A stretch of DNA of 64,000 bases from Paludibacteraceae bacterium (GTDB lineage: Bacteria; Bacteroidota; Bacteroidia; Bacteroidales; Paludibacteraceae). This document shows positions 26,752-37,040 of this stretch, piece after piece. The notes beneath the pieces are model-generated. The model searched no databases, was not told the origin of the DNA, and was given only the letters and a program-made list of their open reading frames with translations. Position 1 is the stretch's first letter. Each line of letters starts with the position of its first letter. The DNA lies in assembly GCA_024399545.1 (NCBI GenBank), contig JAKSNS010000001.1:58023-122022 (forward strand). The letters run 5' to 3'. The translations under genes and the position numbers were made by a program.

Positions 26752-29700
26752 TCAGTTCTTAAATCTACGTTTAACAATAAGTTTGTCTTGCTTAACCCTC
26801 TTGTGGACAAACAGTCCTGGCAACATCGTCTCAATCGTTCCTTGGATTACAGGGCCAATCATAAAGAGTGCTGAAGGTTTCCACACATCGTTTTTCCACT
26901 TAGCCTCGTAAGCCAACGGCAACCTTCCTTGATGCCGTGGGTTTTTCTTTGCCACGAATGCCCGTCCGAGAGATGTCAGTAAGCGAGTGTGGTTCCTTAT
27001 GAACGGAATTGGTGTTGGCGACCCCTTGAGGAATCTCAGATCCAAACCACTGTAAGCCAATGACAAGTAACCTAAAGCGTTTGCCGAGTCGCCACTGATG
27101 ACCGTCTTAAGTTCGTCTATTTTCCCACCAATCTTCAGTGCAGCAATAGGGTACGTCAAGTCGTTCAAACAACTCATGTCTATGTCACGCCCCACCATCG
27201 ACAAGTCCCATGGGCAATTTGCTTTCAAAGGTATCGTCAGATCTATGTGCGCCACGCCACCGCCCCAACGTGCGTCTCCTTCGACGATTATCGTGTTACC
27301 GGGTTTAGTGTTTACGTCATACACAAGTCCATGGATGTCCTGCATCTCCATTTTCATCACGCAACTGTCAGTTTTTGGCAGGATTATCTGCATATCGTTG
27401 ATTGTGGCGTCAGCAACGTTCAGCGAAAACATATCCGCCACTTTTGCCGGAGCTTCCAAAATCGGTTTGTGCAACATCCTATATGGTTTCTTTGGTGCGT
27501 AGCGTATGTCACGGAAGATGTACATCGTATCTATCACAGCCGTCAGCGAATCCAACCTCACTTTCCCCGAGGTGTTCACTATCCTAAATGGGTCGATACC
27601 AGATGTGTGGACAGTGTCAATAACCATTTTCATCCAAGTCGTAGGAACGTCGCCTTTCGTGTGTGCAATCTCCCATTTGTCAACCGTGTTCCACATTCTC
27701 GTCCGCCCCAAAGTCAATGGCCCGCAGTTTGCGTTGCCCAGGTTATTTATCTCCATAATCATTGAACTGTCAGGCAACAGGATGTCGGCATGCCCAACGC
27801 CAAAGTAATATATGGAGTCATTGTATTTCACCCCTTTGACGTTCTCCAAATCGTACGACAAATCATTAAGTTCCAAGTTGATACCTTTTGCGTCAAGGTC
27901 AAGGTGGCTGGAAATCGACACGACTTTCGCACTTGCGTTCTCTATTGATATTTTGTCCAACGAAGCCCCGTCAAACCAATGATTCACTAATTTCCTCGCC
28001 CTTTCGTGCTTTAGGTTTTTGCGCCTCTGCTCGTCCGATATTCCTTCGTCCACCTCATCAACTTCCACACCGTTTATCTTCTCTTTTTTCTTCTTCTTTT
28101 TCTCATCTATCTGCCCATAGTAGCAGGCGTTTATGATTCTCAGGTTGGATAATGACGCCTCTTTCTGCTCATTGAGGTCTGGCAATATTATTCCATCGAA
28201 TCTTATCGAGTCAATATCAACGTCGTGGTACTGCTCACCGTCTGGGATTACTGTGTCCGTCGCATACTCCACTCCAGTGATTATCAAACTCTTTGTACTG
28301 TTGTCGGTAGTCACTTTATTTACGTTAAGGTACATAGACGAGTCTGGCAGCGTCGCATGTAGTTTGTTCAATGCAAGGTATGTTATAGCATTGTTTCCCA
28401 ACAGTTTGATACTGTTTTTTATAGGGTCGTATCTCTCTGTGCTATCATTGATGCTAATTGGGCGGAAGGTGTTGAGGTTGAATTTCATTCCGCTCATGTG
28501 CAACGCCAGGTCTTTGGTTTTCAGCGAGAATCCCGAGCGTATAGAGTGTAAGTCAACCTCTGCGTCGTCAATCTTGATTTTCTCAAGTTTCGCATTGTCC
28601 AACCACTCTTGCAACACTCCCAGCATATTCTCCATCTGCGCTTTTTTGAAGGCTTTCTTTTTTCTCGCTATGACATCTTCGCTGTATGACGAACCTGGCT
28701 CCTCGTTCTCGACCACTTTCCCATGCTTCACATTTGTACTCGGCTTTTCGTCAACGTACGCCTTATAGACAGGATGCACTATTCTCAGGCACGATGCCGC
28801 GATGTCGGCTTTGTTTTTGAAGTCTGGCAGCAACACGCCTTCTATCAGTATCGAGTCTATATCTACGCTGTGGAACGTTTCTCCCTTTATGTAGTCTTCG
28901 TCTGTGCGGAACGAGACGTTCTTTACTGCCAATCCCTTTATTTTCTTACTTGTATGGATTTCCTCAATATCCATGTTCATATCCGAATCAGGGAATTTCA
29001 TGTGGAATTTATCGGCATGTATCTCTTGGAATGTCGTGTCTCTCAGTGTCACCATCGCATCCCTCATCGTCAACAGCCCAGGGTTGGCGTAAGGTCCCAT
29101 TATGTCAGCCTTCAGATTTCTAACCCCCACCCTTATCGCACCAATTCTCAACAGGTTCTTTATCTCCATCAACGCCTTTTTCGATGGCAAGTTCAATTCT
29201 TTGATTGTCAGGTTACGGTTGTCTGTGAACATATACATGTCCCCAACAATAGCAGTCATACACTCCATATTGACCTTGCCTTTGTATAAGGTTTCAAAGG
29301 GACTGAACCTTGTTGTGAAGAAAGTGTCGAGCGTTATGTCTATCCACGTTGACGAAACGTCGCCTTTGATATGTGACAATTGCCATTTGTTCACGGTGTT
29401 ATACACCCTTGTCTTACCAAGGCAGATTGGTCCGCAGTTTTTGTGCCAGAACCCGTTGCAGTTCATTTTCACCAGACCGTCAGGCATAGTCATATCCGTT
29501 TTACCGATGCTTATGGCATATACGTTCCTGTCGAAGTGGTACGGTATGGTGTCTATCAAGCTATATCCCAAGTTGTTGAATGCCAAGTTGATGTCGTTCA
29601 CCCTCAAGTCCATTTGGTTCACGTATGATTTCAGGTGTACGTCAACGTCCTCAATGCTAAGGTGTTCCAACACTATCTCGTTGAACCACAATTGCAACAT

Positions 29701-30753
29701 CTCCAACGTCTCTTTTTTCTGTCTGTCCATCATGGCATTCTGTTTCTCCTGCATCATCGCTATCACCTGCGCCTCTTTAGTCTCGAACCCTAATTTGTTG
29801 AAATCAACCTCCTCGATGTTTTTCTTCTTTTTCTCTTTTTCACCTATGCATCCATAATAGTCACACCCCACAATCCTCAGTTTGTCAACTATTAGGCTCT
29901 TCTTTTTGTTCGTATCTGGCAAGCCTATATGCTCCAACCTGACAGTGTCTATACTCACCTCATGGTAATTCCTGTCTTCACGACGCACCGTGTCAGTCGC
30001 AAACTTTACGTCGGCCACCACAAAGCCCCTTATCGTCGGTATGGTATATATGGCTGACGAGCTTATATTCATCAGTGAATCAGGCATTCTGACATTGATG
30101 TCGTTGAGGGACACATGGAATTTCACATTGTTCAGATGAAAAGGGATACTGTCTCTCAGGTTGTAGCCAAGGTCAAATAGTTCAGTGCCCATCTTCCTCA
30201 CACGTATGTCCAAACCTGTCTCCAATGCTTTCATATCAACCTTCACGTCTTTCACCGCCAACCTTCTCAGCGTCACTCGTTTCAGGTGTTTTTGCGCTTC
30301 TTTCAGGAATGCCCTGAATTTCCGTTTCTGGTCTTCGGTGATAGCATCCGCCGTCTCGTGTGCCGCCATGGCTTTTGTGTCCAAAATACCATCGTAAGTC
30401 ACGCCATCTATCAATATTCCCGACAAATCCACCTCTCGGTTATACAACAGCGATTTGTAGCTCACGCCCTCCAATTCGACCCTATTAATCTCCATTCGCG
30501 AGAATGCCCTGAATGAGTCTTCTGGCAACTTATCCGTCTGGAATACAACGTCCTTAATCCACATTCTACCCGTCAGAACATCAACGTCCAAATCGCCGTA
30601 ACCTATCAGGACGGTATCTGTCTTTTCGATGGCCTGATCCACCTTACTGCATACTATATGCCGTATTATCATATTGATACTAAGCGCAATAGCAACTATC
30701 AACACAAACAATGCGCCGAATACCCACAAAAGCGTTTTATGTCTCTTTTTCAT
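26752..30753 (-). CDS. Large AsmA/DUF748-like envelope protein with fourfold internal repeats
   Basis: The 1333-residue protein has one N-terminal transmembrane helix (LLWVFGALFVLIVAIALSINM) and a long beta-rich periplasmic body, the layout of AsmA-type proteins that help lipids cross the envelope. Four diverged modules are visible: segments with a V-x-x-DVxVD start and an LGYSL/LSYDL end (AVKDVKVDM, SIEDVDVHL, KIDDAEVDL, SIENASAKV). Three share a YHxVxIDSIRxEGIxLPD motif followed by a Lys-rich linker, and two share GPxxLGxTRxxNTVxKW. I started at the ATG at 30753 because the upstream TTG lies in the -7 box. It is first in an operon with alaX, tlpA-like and GNAT genes. Confidence 0.75.
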   Translation of the reverse strand: MKKRHKTLLWVFGALFVLIVAIALSINMIIRHIVCSKVDQAIEKTDTVLIGYGDLDVDVLTGRMWIKDVVFQTDKLPEDSFRAFSRMEINRVELEGVSYKSLLYNREVDLSGILIDGVTYDGILDTKAMAAHETADAITEDQKRKFRAFLKEAQKHLKRVTLRRLAVKDVKVDMKALETGLDIRVRKMGTELFDLGYNLRDSIPFHLNNVKFHVSLNDINVRMPDSLMNISSSAIYTIPTIRGFVVADVKFATDTVRREDRNYHEVSIDTVRLEHIGLPDTNKKKSLIVDKLRIVGCDYYGCIGEKEKKKKNIEEVDFNKLGFETKEAQVIAMMQEKQNAMMDRQKKETLEMLQLWFNEIVLEHLSIEDVDVHLKSYVNQMDLRVNDINLAFNNLGYSLIDTIPYHFDRNVYAISIGKTDMTMPDGLVKMNCNGFWHKNCGPICLGKTRVYNTVNKWQLSHIKGDVSSTWIDITLDTFFTTRFSPFETLYKGKVNMECMTAIVGDMYMFTDNRNLTIKELNLPSKKALMEIKNLLRIGAIRVGVRNLKADIMGPYANPGLLTMRDAMVTLRDTTFQEIHADKFHMKFPDSDMNMDIEEIHTSKKIKGLAVKNVSFRTDEDYIKGETFHSVDIDSILIEGVLLPDFKNKADIAASCLRIVHPVYKAYVDEKPSTNVKHGKVVENEEPGSSYSEDVIARKKKAFKKAQMENMLGVLQEWLDNAKLEKIKIDDAEVDLHSIRSGFSLKTKDLALHMSGMKFNLNTFRPISINDSTERYDPIKNSIKLLGNNAITYLALNKLHATLPDSSMYLNVNKVTTDNSTKSLIITGVEYATDTVIPDGEQYHDVDIDSIRFDGIILPDLNEQKEASLSNLRIINACYYGQIDEKKKKKKEKINGVEVDEVDEGISDEQRRKNLKHERARKLVNHWFDGASLDKISIENASAKVVSISSHLDLDAKGINLELNDLSYDLENVKGVKYNDSIYYFGVGHADILLPDSSMIMEINNLGNANCGPLTLGRTRMWNTVDKWEIAHTKGDVPTTWMKMVIDTVHTSGIDPFRIVNTSGKVRLDSLTAVIDTMYIFRDIRYAPKKPYRMLHKPILEAPAKVADMFSLNVADATINDMQIILPKTDSCVMKMEMQDIHGLVYDVNTKPGNTIIVEGDARWGGGVAHIDLTIPLKANCPWDLSMVGRDIDMSCLNDLTYPIAALKIGGKIDELKTVISGDSANALGYLSLAYSGLDLRFLKGSPTPIPFIRNHTRLLTSLGRAFVAKKNPRHQGRLPLAYEAKWKNDVWKPSALFMIGPVIQGTIETMLPGLFVHKRVKQDKLIVKRRFKN

Positions 30754-30771
30754 AACTATAAAATAAGCGCA

Positions 30772-30803
30772 CAAAGTTACGACTTTTTTCTGACTTATCC
30801 AAA
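30772..30803 (-). promoter_or_regulatory. Promoter of the AsmA-like operon
   Basis: TTTG (minus, 30800-30803), a 20-bp spacer and TAACTTTG (30772-30779). Spacer and flanks closely resemble those of the mutA promoter. Confidence 0.82.
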
Positions 30804-30907
30804 TTTTCCCAACATAAATTCACGCTAATATTAGCATGCCAAATGAAGCCACACAGCCGTGCCTTTTTACGGGCTTTAGTGGGTCGTAAATTTGTGGTCG
30901 TAAATCG

Positions 30908-30977
30908 TTGATAATCATATTCACTGTCCGTAGCTACTCCGTAGTGCATAGGTAAGGAGTTTTTTTGATATAGGTAA
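30908..30977 (+). repeat. 70-bp dispersed repeat, copy 1
   Basis: From TTGATAATCATATTCACTG through CCGTAGTGCATAGGTAAGG to TTTTTTTGATATAGG the segment matches 39924-39993 with only a few mismatches. Same orientation; function unknown. Confidence 0.88.
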
Positions 30978-31065
30978 TGTTTTTTGGGCTGTATAAAGTT
31001 TCGGGTGGGTAATTTCGGGAAAGAATGTATGGACTAAATTTGTGGACTAAAAAACGCAGAAACGT

Positions 31066-31097
31066 TTTGCGGTATGAAAAAAAATCACTACCTTTGC
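31066..31097 (+). promoter_or_regulatory. Promoter of the fumarase gene
   Basis: TTTG (31066-31069), 19-bp spacer, TACCTTTGC (31089-31097). The leader is about 45 nt. Confidence 0.87.
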
Positions 31098-31145
31098 AGT
31101 CTCAATTGTATATACGTCTCAGAAAATACAAAAACACTAAGCAAT

Positions 31146-32771
31146 ATGGCAGAATTCCACTATGAGCCTATGTTTCAATTAGGCAAGGACACTACGGAGT
31201 ACTACCTCCTCACCAAGGAGCATGTCTCCGTTTCAGAATTTGAGGGTAAACCAATCCTCAAAGTTGACCGCGAGGGCCTTCGTCTTCTCGCACAAACCGC
31301 TTTCCGTGACGTCTCTTTCCTCCTCCGTCGCGAACACAACCTTCAAGTCGCAAAAATCCTCTCAGACCCCGAGGCAAGCGATAACGATAAGTATGTAGCC
31401 CTCACTTTCCTACGTAACGCCGAGGTGGCATGTAAGGGTAAATTGCCTCTCTGTCAGGATACTGGCACGGCAATTATCCACGGCGAGAAGGGTCAGCAGG
31501 TTTGGACTGGCTTCTGCGACGAGGACGCACTTTCCGAAGGTGTCTATAACACTTACACCCAGGAAAACCTCCGTTACTCACAGAACGCCCCTCTCAATAT
31601 GTACGACGAGGTTAACACCAAGTGCAACCTCCCTGCACAGATTGACATCGAGGCTGCCGAGGGTATGGAGTACCGTTTCCTCTGCGTCACTAAAGGCGGT
31701 GGCTCTGCCAATAAGTCTTATCTTTATCAAGAGACTAAGGCACGCATTCAAAACCCTGGCACGCTCGTTCCTTTCCTTGTCGAGAAAATCAAGACCCTCG
31801 GTACTGCCGCCTGCCCTCCTTACCATATCGCCATCGTAATCGGCGGCACGTCAGCAGAGAAGAACCTCCTCACAGTCAAACTCGCCTCTACACACTACTA
31901 CGACTCTCTTCCTACCACAGGTAACGAGTACGGCCGTGCTTTCCGCGACGTTGAACTGGAGAAGCAGATTCTTGAGGAGTGCTACAAAATAGGTCTTGGC
32001 GCACAGTTTGGCGGCAAGTATATGGCGCACGACATACGCATAATCCGTCTTCCACGCCACGGTGCCTCATGCCCTATAGGTCTTGGAGTATCCTGCTCCG
32101 CCGACCGTAATATCAAGGCGAAAATCAATAAGGACGGTATCTGGATTGAGAAGATGGACGACAAACCATACGAACTCATCCCTGCCGAACTCCGCAACGC
32201 CGGCGAAGGTGACGCTGTGAAAATAGACCTCAACCAGTCAATGGACGATGTCTGCAAGATTCTCACCAAATACCCTATAGGCACACGACTCTCTTTGAAT
32301 GGCACAATCATTGTCGGCCGTGACATCGCACACGCAAAACTGAAAGCACGCCTTGACGCAGGCGAGGGTATGCCTGAGTATATGAAGAACCACCCAATCT
32401 ACTATGCAGGTCCTGCCAAGACTCCTGCTGGTATGGCTTGTGGTTCTATGGGACCAACGACAGCCGGACGTATGGATCCTTACGTTGATGAGTTCCAGGA
32501 GAATGGCGGTTCACGCATAATGCTTGCCAAAGGTAATCGCTCGCAGGCTGTCACCGACGCTTGCAAGAAACACGGTGGTTTCTACCTTGGCTCAATCGGT
32601 GGTCCTGCCGCAATCCTCGCTCAGAACAACATCAAGAGCATTGAGTGCGTTGAGTATCCAGAACTTGGCATGGAGGCTATCTGGAAGATTGACGTAGTCG
32701 ATTTCCCTGCATTCATACTCGTTGACGACAAGGGTAACGACTTCTTCAAGCAACTTCCTTCACGCAAATAA
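31146..32771 (+). CDS. Class I (iron-sulfur) fumarate hydratase
   Basis: The enzyme interconverts fumarate and malate in the reductive arm that also feeds methylmalonyl-CoA mutase. At 541 residues it has the fused two-domain form. Likely 4Fe-4S cysteines are Cys103 ([10 protein letters not shown]), Cys309 (GASCPIG) and Cys432 ([15 protein letters not shown]). The C-terminal beta domain has [13 protein letters not shown]. The start at 31146 ([10 protein letters not shown]) is placed downstream of the promoter. It is a single-gene unit ending in a terminator. Confidence 0.95.
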   Translation: MAEFHYEPMFQLGKDTTEYYLLTKEHVSVSEFEGKPILKVDREGLRLLAQTAFRDVSFLLRREHNLQVAKILSDPEASDNDKYVALTFLRNAEVACKGKLPLCQDTGTAIIHGEKGQQVWTGFCDEDALSEGVYNTYTQENLRYSQNAPLNMYDEVNTKCNLPAQIDIEAAEGMEYRFLCVTKGGGSANKSYLYQETKARIQNPGTLVPFLVEKIKTLGTAACPPYHIAIVIGGTSAEKNLLTVKLASTHYYDSLPTTGNEYGRAFRDVELEKQILEECYKIGLGAQFGGKYMAHDIRIIRLPRHGASCPIGLGVSCSADRNIKAKINKDGIWIEKMDDKPYELIPAELRNAGEGDAVKIDLNQSMDDVCKILTKYPIGTRLSLNGTIIVGRDIAHAKLKARLDAGEGMPEYMKNHPIYYAGPAKTPAGMACGSMGPTTAGRMDPYVDEFQENGGSRIMLAKGNRSQAVTDACKKHGGFYLGSIGGPAAILAQNNIKSIECVEYPELGMEAIWKIDVVDFPAFILVDDKGNDFFKQLPSRK

Positions 32772-32787
32772 TATCATCTAACCACAT

Positions 32788-32816
32788 AAAAAAGGCGTCT
32801 GAGAGACGCCTTTTTT
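32788..32816 (+). terminator. Terminator after the fumarase gene
   Basis: GGCGTCT (32794-32800), loop GAG, AGACGCC (32804-32810), six Ts; A run upstream pairs with the T run. Confidence 0.92.
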
Positions 32817-32871
32817 ATCCTTAGAAAAACTAGTAGAACTAGAAAAAATTAGCCCTGCTATAGAACCACAC

Positions 32872-34926
32872 ATGAAACTCTGCATCGCCGAAAAACCATC
32901 CGTCGCTAAGGAAATCGCCACAATCCTTGGTTGCAAGGAGCTACACAAAGGGTATCTCCAAGGTGCTAACTACTATGTCTCTTGGACTTTTGGCCACCTC
33001 TGCACCCTCAAGGAGCCTCACGACTACAACCCAGTACTGAAATCATGGCGGATGGATGCTCTTCCGATTCTTCCCCAACCCTTTGGCATAAAACTCATAA
33101 ACGACAAAGGCGTTGAGGCACAGTTTCGTGTCATCGAGCAACTTATGGCCAAGGTTGACGAGGTTATAAACTGCGGTGATGCCGGGCAGGAGGGAGAGCT
33201 TATCCAACGTTGGGTGATGCAGATGGCGGGTTGCCGCGTGAAGGTCTCTCGCCTGTGGATTTCCTCATTGACCGAAGAAGCAATCCGCGAGGGTTTCAAC
33301 ACTCTTCACCCTGCCTCTGATTACGACCTTCTTTATCAGGCAGGAATGTCACGTGCCATCGGCGATTGGCTTCTTGGCATGAACGCCACACGCTCCTACA
33401 CCATACGTTACAGCCGTGGCAAGGGTCAGGTTTTGTCAATAGGCCGTGTGCAGACACCGACCCTCAACATGATTGTGGAACGTTGCCGCGAGATACAGAA
33501 TTTCAAGCCTGAGTTCTATTGGGAGTTGAAAACCGTTTATCGCGACACCACTTTCTCATGCACCAAAGGCAAATTCAAAAACCCTGACGAAGCAAACGCA
33601 CTTGTCGAAGTTATACGTCAAAACCCGCTGACTATTACCAACGTCACCGAGAAAAAAGGCAAGGAACAAGCTCCACGTCTCTTCGACCTCACCTCACTTC
33701 AGGTGGAGTGCAACAAGAAATTCTCCTTTTCCGCCGACCAGACACTCAAAATCATACAATCGCTCTACGAAAAGAAAGTGGCGACCTACCCACGCGTTGA
33801 CACCACCTACCTCCCCGACGACATGTACCCCAAAATTGGGCCTATTATCAAGAACCTCTCGACAGCCTACATCGTAGAAGAGCCACTTAGACCTGAACTC
33901 TCAGCACTTACAGGCACGAAACTGCCCAAGAGCAAGAAAATATTCGACAACAGCAAGGTTACTGACCACCACGCCATCATTCCTACAGGTATGGTCAACG
34001 CATCGCTCACACGAGACGAACACCGCGTCTTCAACCTCATCGTGCGCCATTTTGCCGCCAATTTCATGGACGATTGCCTTGTTGCCACTACAACCGTACT
34101 CGCCGAGGTCCCAGCCAACGGCAAGCCACTGGAGTTCAAAGTGACGGGCAAAGTTATCGTCAAACCTGGTTGGAGGGTGCTTTTCAAGGTTGAGACAAAG
34201 GAGGAGCGTGAACGTGAAGCGCAAAAAGAGGTTCCTACAGGTGTCATCCAGCAGGAAGAACCCGAGCAGACTTTGCCTGTTTTCGTGAAAGGCGAGTCGG
34301 GTCTCCATGAGCCAAAGACAGTCCAAAAACAGACCAACCCTCCAAAGTATTTCACTGAGGCAACACTTCTACGGGCAATGGAGACAGCGGGGAAAAGTGC
34401 CGAAAACGAGGAGATTCGTGAGGCGATGAAGGAAAACGGCATTGGCCGTCCTTCAACACGCGCGGCAATCATAGAGACGCTCCTGAAACGCAGTTATGTG
34501 GTTAAGGAGCGAAAGTCGCTACTGGCCACACAAACGGGGTGCCAACTGATAGACACTATACGTGACCCGCAGATAAAGTCGCCTGAACTGACAGGTCAGT
34601 GGGAACACAAACTACGGCTCATCGAACGTGGTGAATATTCCGCCGCACAGTTCATAGGCGAACTCAAACAGATGGCGACATCGGTCGTAAACAACGTACG
34701 CAACGACACTTCCGGAATGACGATTGTCGCCACCACCCCACTGGCCAAGGAGTTGCGCAAAAAAGCCGTCAGCCGCCAACGCAAGCCCCAGATAGTCGAA
34801 GGGCAAGCTTGCCCACTATGCGGCAAAGGCATAATCATCAGGGGCAACACACAATTTGGATGTTCAAGGTGGCGCGAAGGCTGCAATTTCCGTGCGCCAT
34901 TTCCAAAAGAAAAGGAAACGCAATAA
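32872..34926 (+). CDS. topB: DNA topoisomerase III (type IA)
   Basis: The 684-residue enzyme relaxes and decatenates DNA by single-strand passage. The TOPRIM domain opens with MKLCIAEKPSVAKEIA and has NCGDAGQEGELI, the type IA metal site. The active-site tyrosine is probably Tyr306 in ATYPRVDTTYLP. SIGRVQTPTLNMIVERC and GIGRPSTRAAIIETL are further signatures. A C4 zinc finger (CPLCGKG then CSRWREGC) ends the protein. Copies of topB occur both in chromosomes and on conjugative elements; no conjugation genes are nearby, so this looks chromosomal. It faces ade convergently. Confidence 0.95.
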   Translation: MKLCIAEKPSVAKEIATILGCKELHKGYLQGANYYVSWTFGHLCTLKEPHDYNPVLKSWRMDALPILPQPFGIKLINDKGVEAQFRVIEQLMAKVDEVINCGDAGQEGELIQRWVMQMAGCRVKVSRLWISSLTEEAIREGFNTLHPASDYDLLYQAGMSRAIGDWLLGMNATRSYTIRYSRGKGQVLSIGRVQTPTLNMIVERCREIQNFKPEFYWELKTVYRDTTFSCTKGKFKNPDEANALVEVIRQNPLTITNVTEKKGKEQAPRLFDLTSLQVECNKKFSFSADQTLKIIQSLYEKKVATYPRVDTTYLPDDMYPKIGPIIKNLSTAYIVEEPLRPELSALTGTKLPKSKKIFDNSKVTDHHAIIPTGMVNASLTRDEHRVFNLIVRHFAANFMDDCLVATTTVLAEVPANGKPLEFKVTGKVIVKPGWRVLFKVETKEEREREAQKEVPTGVIQQEEPEQTLPVFVKGESGLHEPKTVQKQTNPPKYFTEATLLRAMETAGKSAENEEIREAMKENGIGRPSTRAAIIETLLKRSYVVKERKSLLATQTGCQLIDTIRDPQIKSPELTGQWEHKLRLIERGEYSAAQFIGELKQMATSVVNNVRNDTSGMTIVATTPLAKELRKKAVSRQRKPQIVEGQACPLCGKGIIIRGNTQFGCSRWREGCNFRAPFPKEKETQ

Positions 34927-34939
34927 ACCGGTCACAAGG

Positions 34940-35032
34940 CAAAAGAGCAAGAAAAGAGCAAGCCCTACCGTACCATAAAAATCATCCCGATTTCAATAAT
35001 TTCAATAATTTCACCTAAAAACTTGGGGGTAT
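34940..35032 (+). repeat. 93-bp dispersed element, full-length copy 2
   Basis: The copy starts CAAAAGAGCAAGAAAAGAGC and ends CTTGGGGGTAT. It fills most of the gap between the convergent topB and adenine deaminase genes. Confidence 0.9.
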
Positions 35033-35047
35033 ATGCAGCCTTATCAC

Positions 35048-36685
35048 TTAGACAAACAGCTCAGTGAACCCGAACTTGTTGACGTCAAACAACCCCTTGT
35101 CGGTTAACTTGAGTTCAGGGATTACAGGCAACGCCATAAATGCCAGCGTCATAAAAGGCGCATTGAACTTGCAACCAATCTCTGCCGCCTTTTGCTTCAG
35201 TTCCTGGTGCTTACGTCCAACCACCTCACCACTTTCAGGTGACATAAGTCCCGCCACGGTCAAAGGCAACGTGTTGACCTCTTCACCATCGACAATGCAC
35301 AAACCGCCATGCGATTTCTCAAGGGTCATTATGGCTGTAAGTATCTCTTGGTCAGTGCAACCGATTGCTATAAGGTTGTGGCTGTCATGACCTATCGTTG
35401 AGGCTATCGCACCCCGTTTCAGCCCAAATCCCCTGATGAAAGCCACCGCTGGCTTCGCTGTCTCGTACCTGTTGACGACGACGATTTTCAGGATGTCATT
35501 GTCAACGTCGGTCATCACCATGCCGTCAACGCCTCGTTTTGCCTCGACGAGCGACAGACCAGTGTAAAGCTCACCCTCGCTTGCCTCAATAACCTTCATT
35601 TTCCCCTCACGACAAGGCACCTGCAATTCATCAACCGACACCCTGCGTTCGTGGAATTTGTTCTTCTCCTCCTCGTTCTCGTCATTAGTCACCACGTCGT
35701 CATCCCCACCAAAAACGCAAACGCCATTGATAAAGGTCTTAAGGACAGTGAAATCAGTGAGGTTATCCACCAAAATGAAGTCAGCGTCATCGCCTTCGCG
35801 GAGCAACCCTACATTCAGTCCGTAATGGGCGACAGGATTGACACATGCAGCCTCAAGGACATTCCAAAGGTCAGCACCATGGGCTATAGACCTTGCCACC
35901 AATTCGTTGATGTAGCCCTCCAAAAGCTCGTCAGGATACTTGTCGTCAGTACAGAACATCAGTTTCCCGCGGTTGCGGTCGTTGCAAAGAAGACTCCAAA
36001 GAGCCTCAAGGTTGCAAGCAGCGCTTCCCTCACGTATTTGTATCTTCTGCCCCAAATCCACCCTCTCTTGTGCTGCGTCTAATGCGAACATCTCATGGTC
36101 GGTTGTTATTCCTGCCGCCACATATTTCCTTGAGTCTTCCGAGTTCAACCCAGGGGCATGGCCGTCAACCCTAAGGCCTCTTTCCAAAGCGGAATTTATT
36201 TTGCTCTTCACCGAAGGGTCGTCCATCAGCACGCCTGGGAAATTCATCATCTCAGCCAAGCCATAGAACTTGCCAGTAGCCAGCAACCCATCAACATCCT
36301 CGGCTGTCAAGGTTGCGCCGGCAGTCTCGAAAGGTGTGGAAGGAACACACGAAGGAACACCGAAAGCGAACTTGAACCTTGTCTTTGCGGCAGAACGCAG
36401 CATAAACTCAATACCCTCCTTACCAAGCACATTGGCAATCTCGTGAGGGTCACAAACGGCTGCGACTGTTCCTTGGCGGACAGCGAGGCGGGCGTAATTC
36501 TTAGGGGTAAGCAGTGTTGACTCAATGTGGACATGCGAATCAATAAACCCGGGGAGAACATACGGAACGTTTTTAGGCACCTCGCAATCATTGATTGAGG
36601 CAATCTTACCGTTATCAACGGTGATTTCGGCATCCCTGAACCTGCGGTTCAGCACGTCAGCGACATGGCAAATTATCGAATACAT
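35048..36685 (-). CDS. ade: Adenine deaminase
   Basis: The 545-residue amidohydrolase converts adenine to hypoxanthine and ammonia in purine salvage. The metal-binding GFIDSHVHIEST has His51 and His53; further signatures are AVRQGTVAAVCDPHEIANV, GRVDGHAPG-like RVDGHAPGLN, MFCTDDKYPDEL and the C-terminal IASTIGHDSHNLIAIG. I start at the ATG at 36685 (MYSIICHVAD), since earlier codons precede the promoter at 36727. Confidence 0.93.
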   Translation of the reverse strand: MYSIICHVADVLNRRFRDAEITVDNGKIASINDCEVPKNVPYVLPGFIDSHVHIESTLLTPKNYARLAVRQGTVAAVCDPHEIANVLGKEGIEFMLRSAAKTRFKFAFGVPSCVPSTPFETAGATLTAEDVDGLLATGKFYGLAEMMNFPGVLMDDPSVKSKINSALERGLRVDGHAPGLNSEDSRKYVAAGITTDHEMFALDAAQERVDLGQKIQIREGSAACNLEALWSLLCNDRNRGKLMFCTDDKYPDELLEGYINELVARSIAHGADLWNVLEAACVNPVAHYGLNVGLLREGDDADFILVDNLTDFTVLKTFINGVCVFGGDDDVVTNDENEEEKNKFHERRVSVDELQVPCREGKMKVIEASEGELYTGLSLVEAKRGVDGMVMTDVDNDILKIVVVNRYETAKPAVAFIRGFGLKRGAIASTIGHDSHNLIAIGCTDQEILTAIMTLEKSHGGLCIVDGEEVNTLPLTVAGLMSPESGEVVGRKHQELKQKAAEIGCKFNAPFMTLAFMALPVIPELKLTDKGLFDVNKFGFTELFV

Positions 36686-36726
36686 TTTGGTTAGTTTTAT
36701 GACAAGGAAAATGTCAGTTAGGATTT

Positions 36727-36758
36727 GCAAAGGTACGGATTTTTTTTGACACGACAAA
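36727..36758 (-). promoter_or_regulatory. Promoter of ade
   Basis: TTTG (minus, 36755-36758), 19-bp spacer, TACCTTTGC (36727-36735). Confidence 0.87.
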
Positions 36759-37007
36759 GGGTAGAGCCAAATTATTTTGTCCATATACCTTTCGCCTAAT
36801 AAACGGCCATTAAACTTCAGAAGGTTTCTTTTGTCAAATAACGGAAACAAGGGGTGGGAACACGACATTTCAGTCGAACAAATGCGCGTCTCAGTACCCA
36901 AAACAGATACATTGATGTGACAATTTACGAAATTATTACGGAAAATGTCACGAATAAACATTGAATATCAACTGACAACAATTATTCAGAAAATAAATGG
37001 GAAAATT

Positions 37008-37040
37008 CTTGCGCATATGAAGAAAAATATGTAATTTTGC
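37008..37040 (+). promoter_or_regulatory. Promoter of the LRR surface protein
   Basis: CTTG (37008-37011), 20-bp spacer and TAATTTTGC (37032-37040). The leader is about 65 nt. Confidence 0.7.

Larger units (their letters stand above)
30754..31145. other. Intergenic region between divergent AsmA-like and fumarase genes
   Basis: This 392-bp stretch contains a promoter for each gene and one copy of a 70-bp dispersed repeat (30908-30977). No gene is seen. Confidence 0.75.

Noticed and set aside
24624..30753. The AsmA-like, AlaX, TlpA and GNAT operon as a novel pathway
   Set aside because: Tight spacing is clear, but the functions are unrelated enough that no common pathway can be supported.
32872..34926. 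topB as evidence of an integrated conjugative element
   Set aside because: No tra, mob or integrase genes flank it; neighbours are ordinary metabolic genes.
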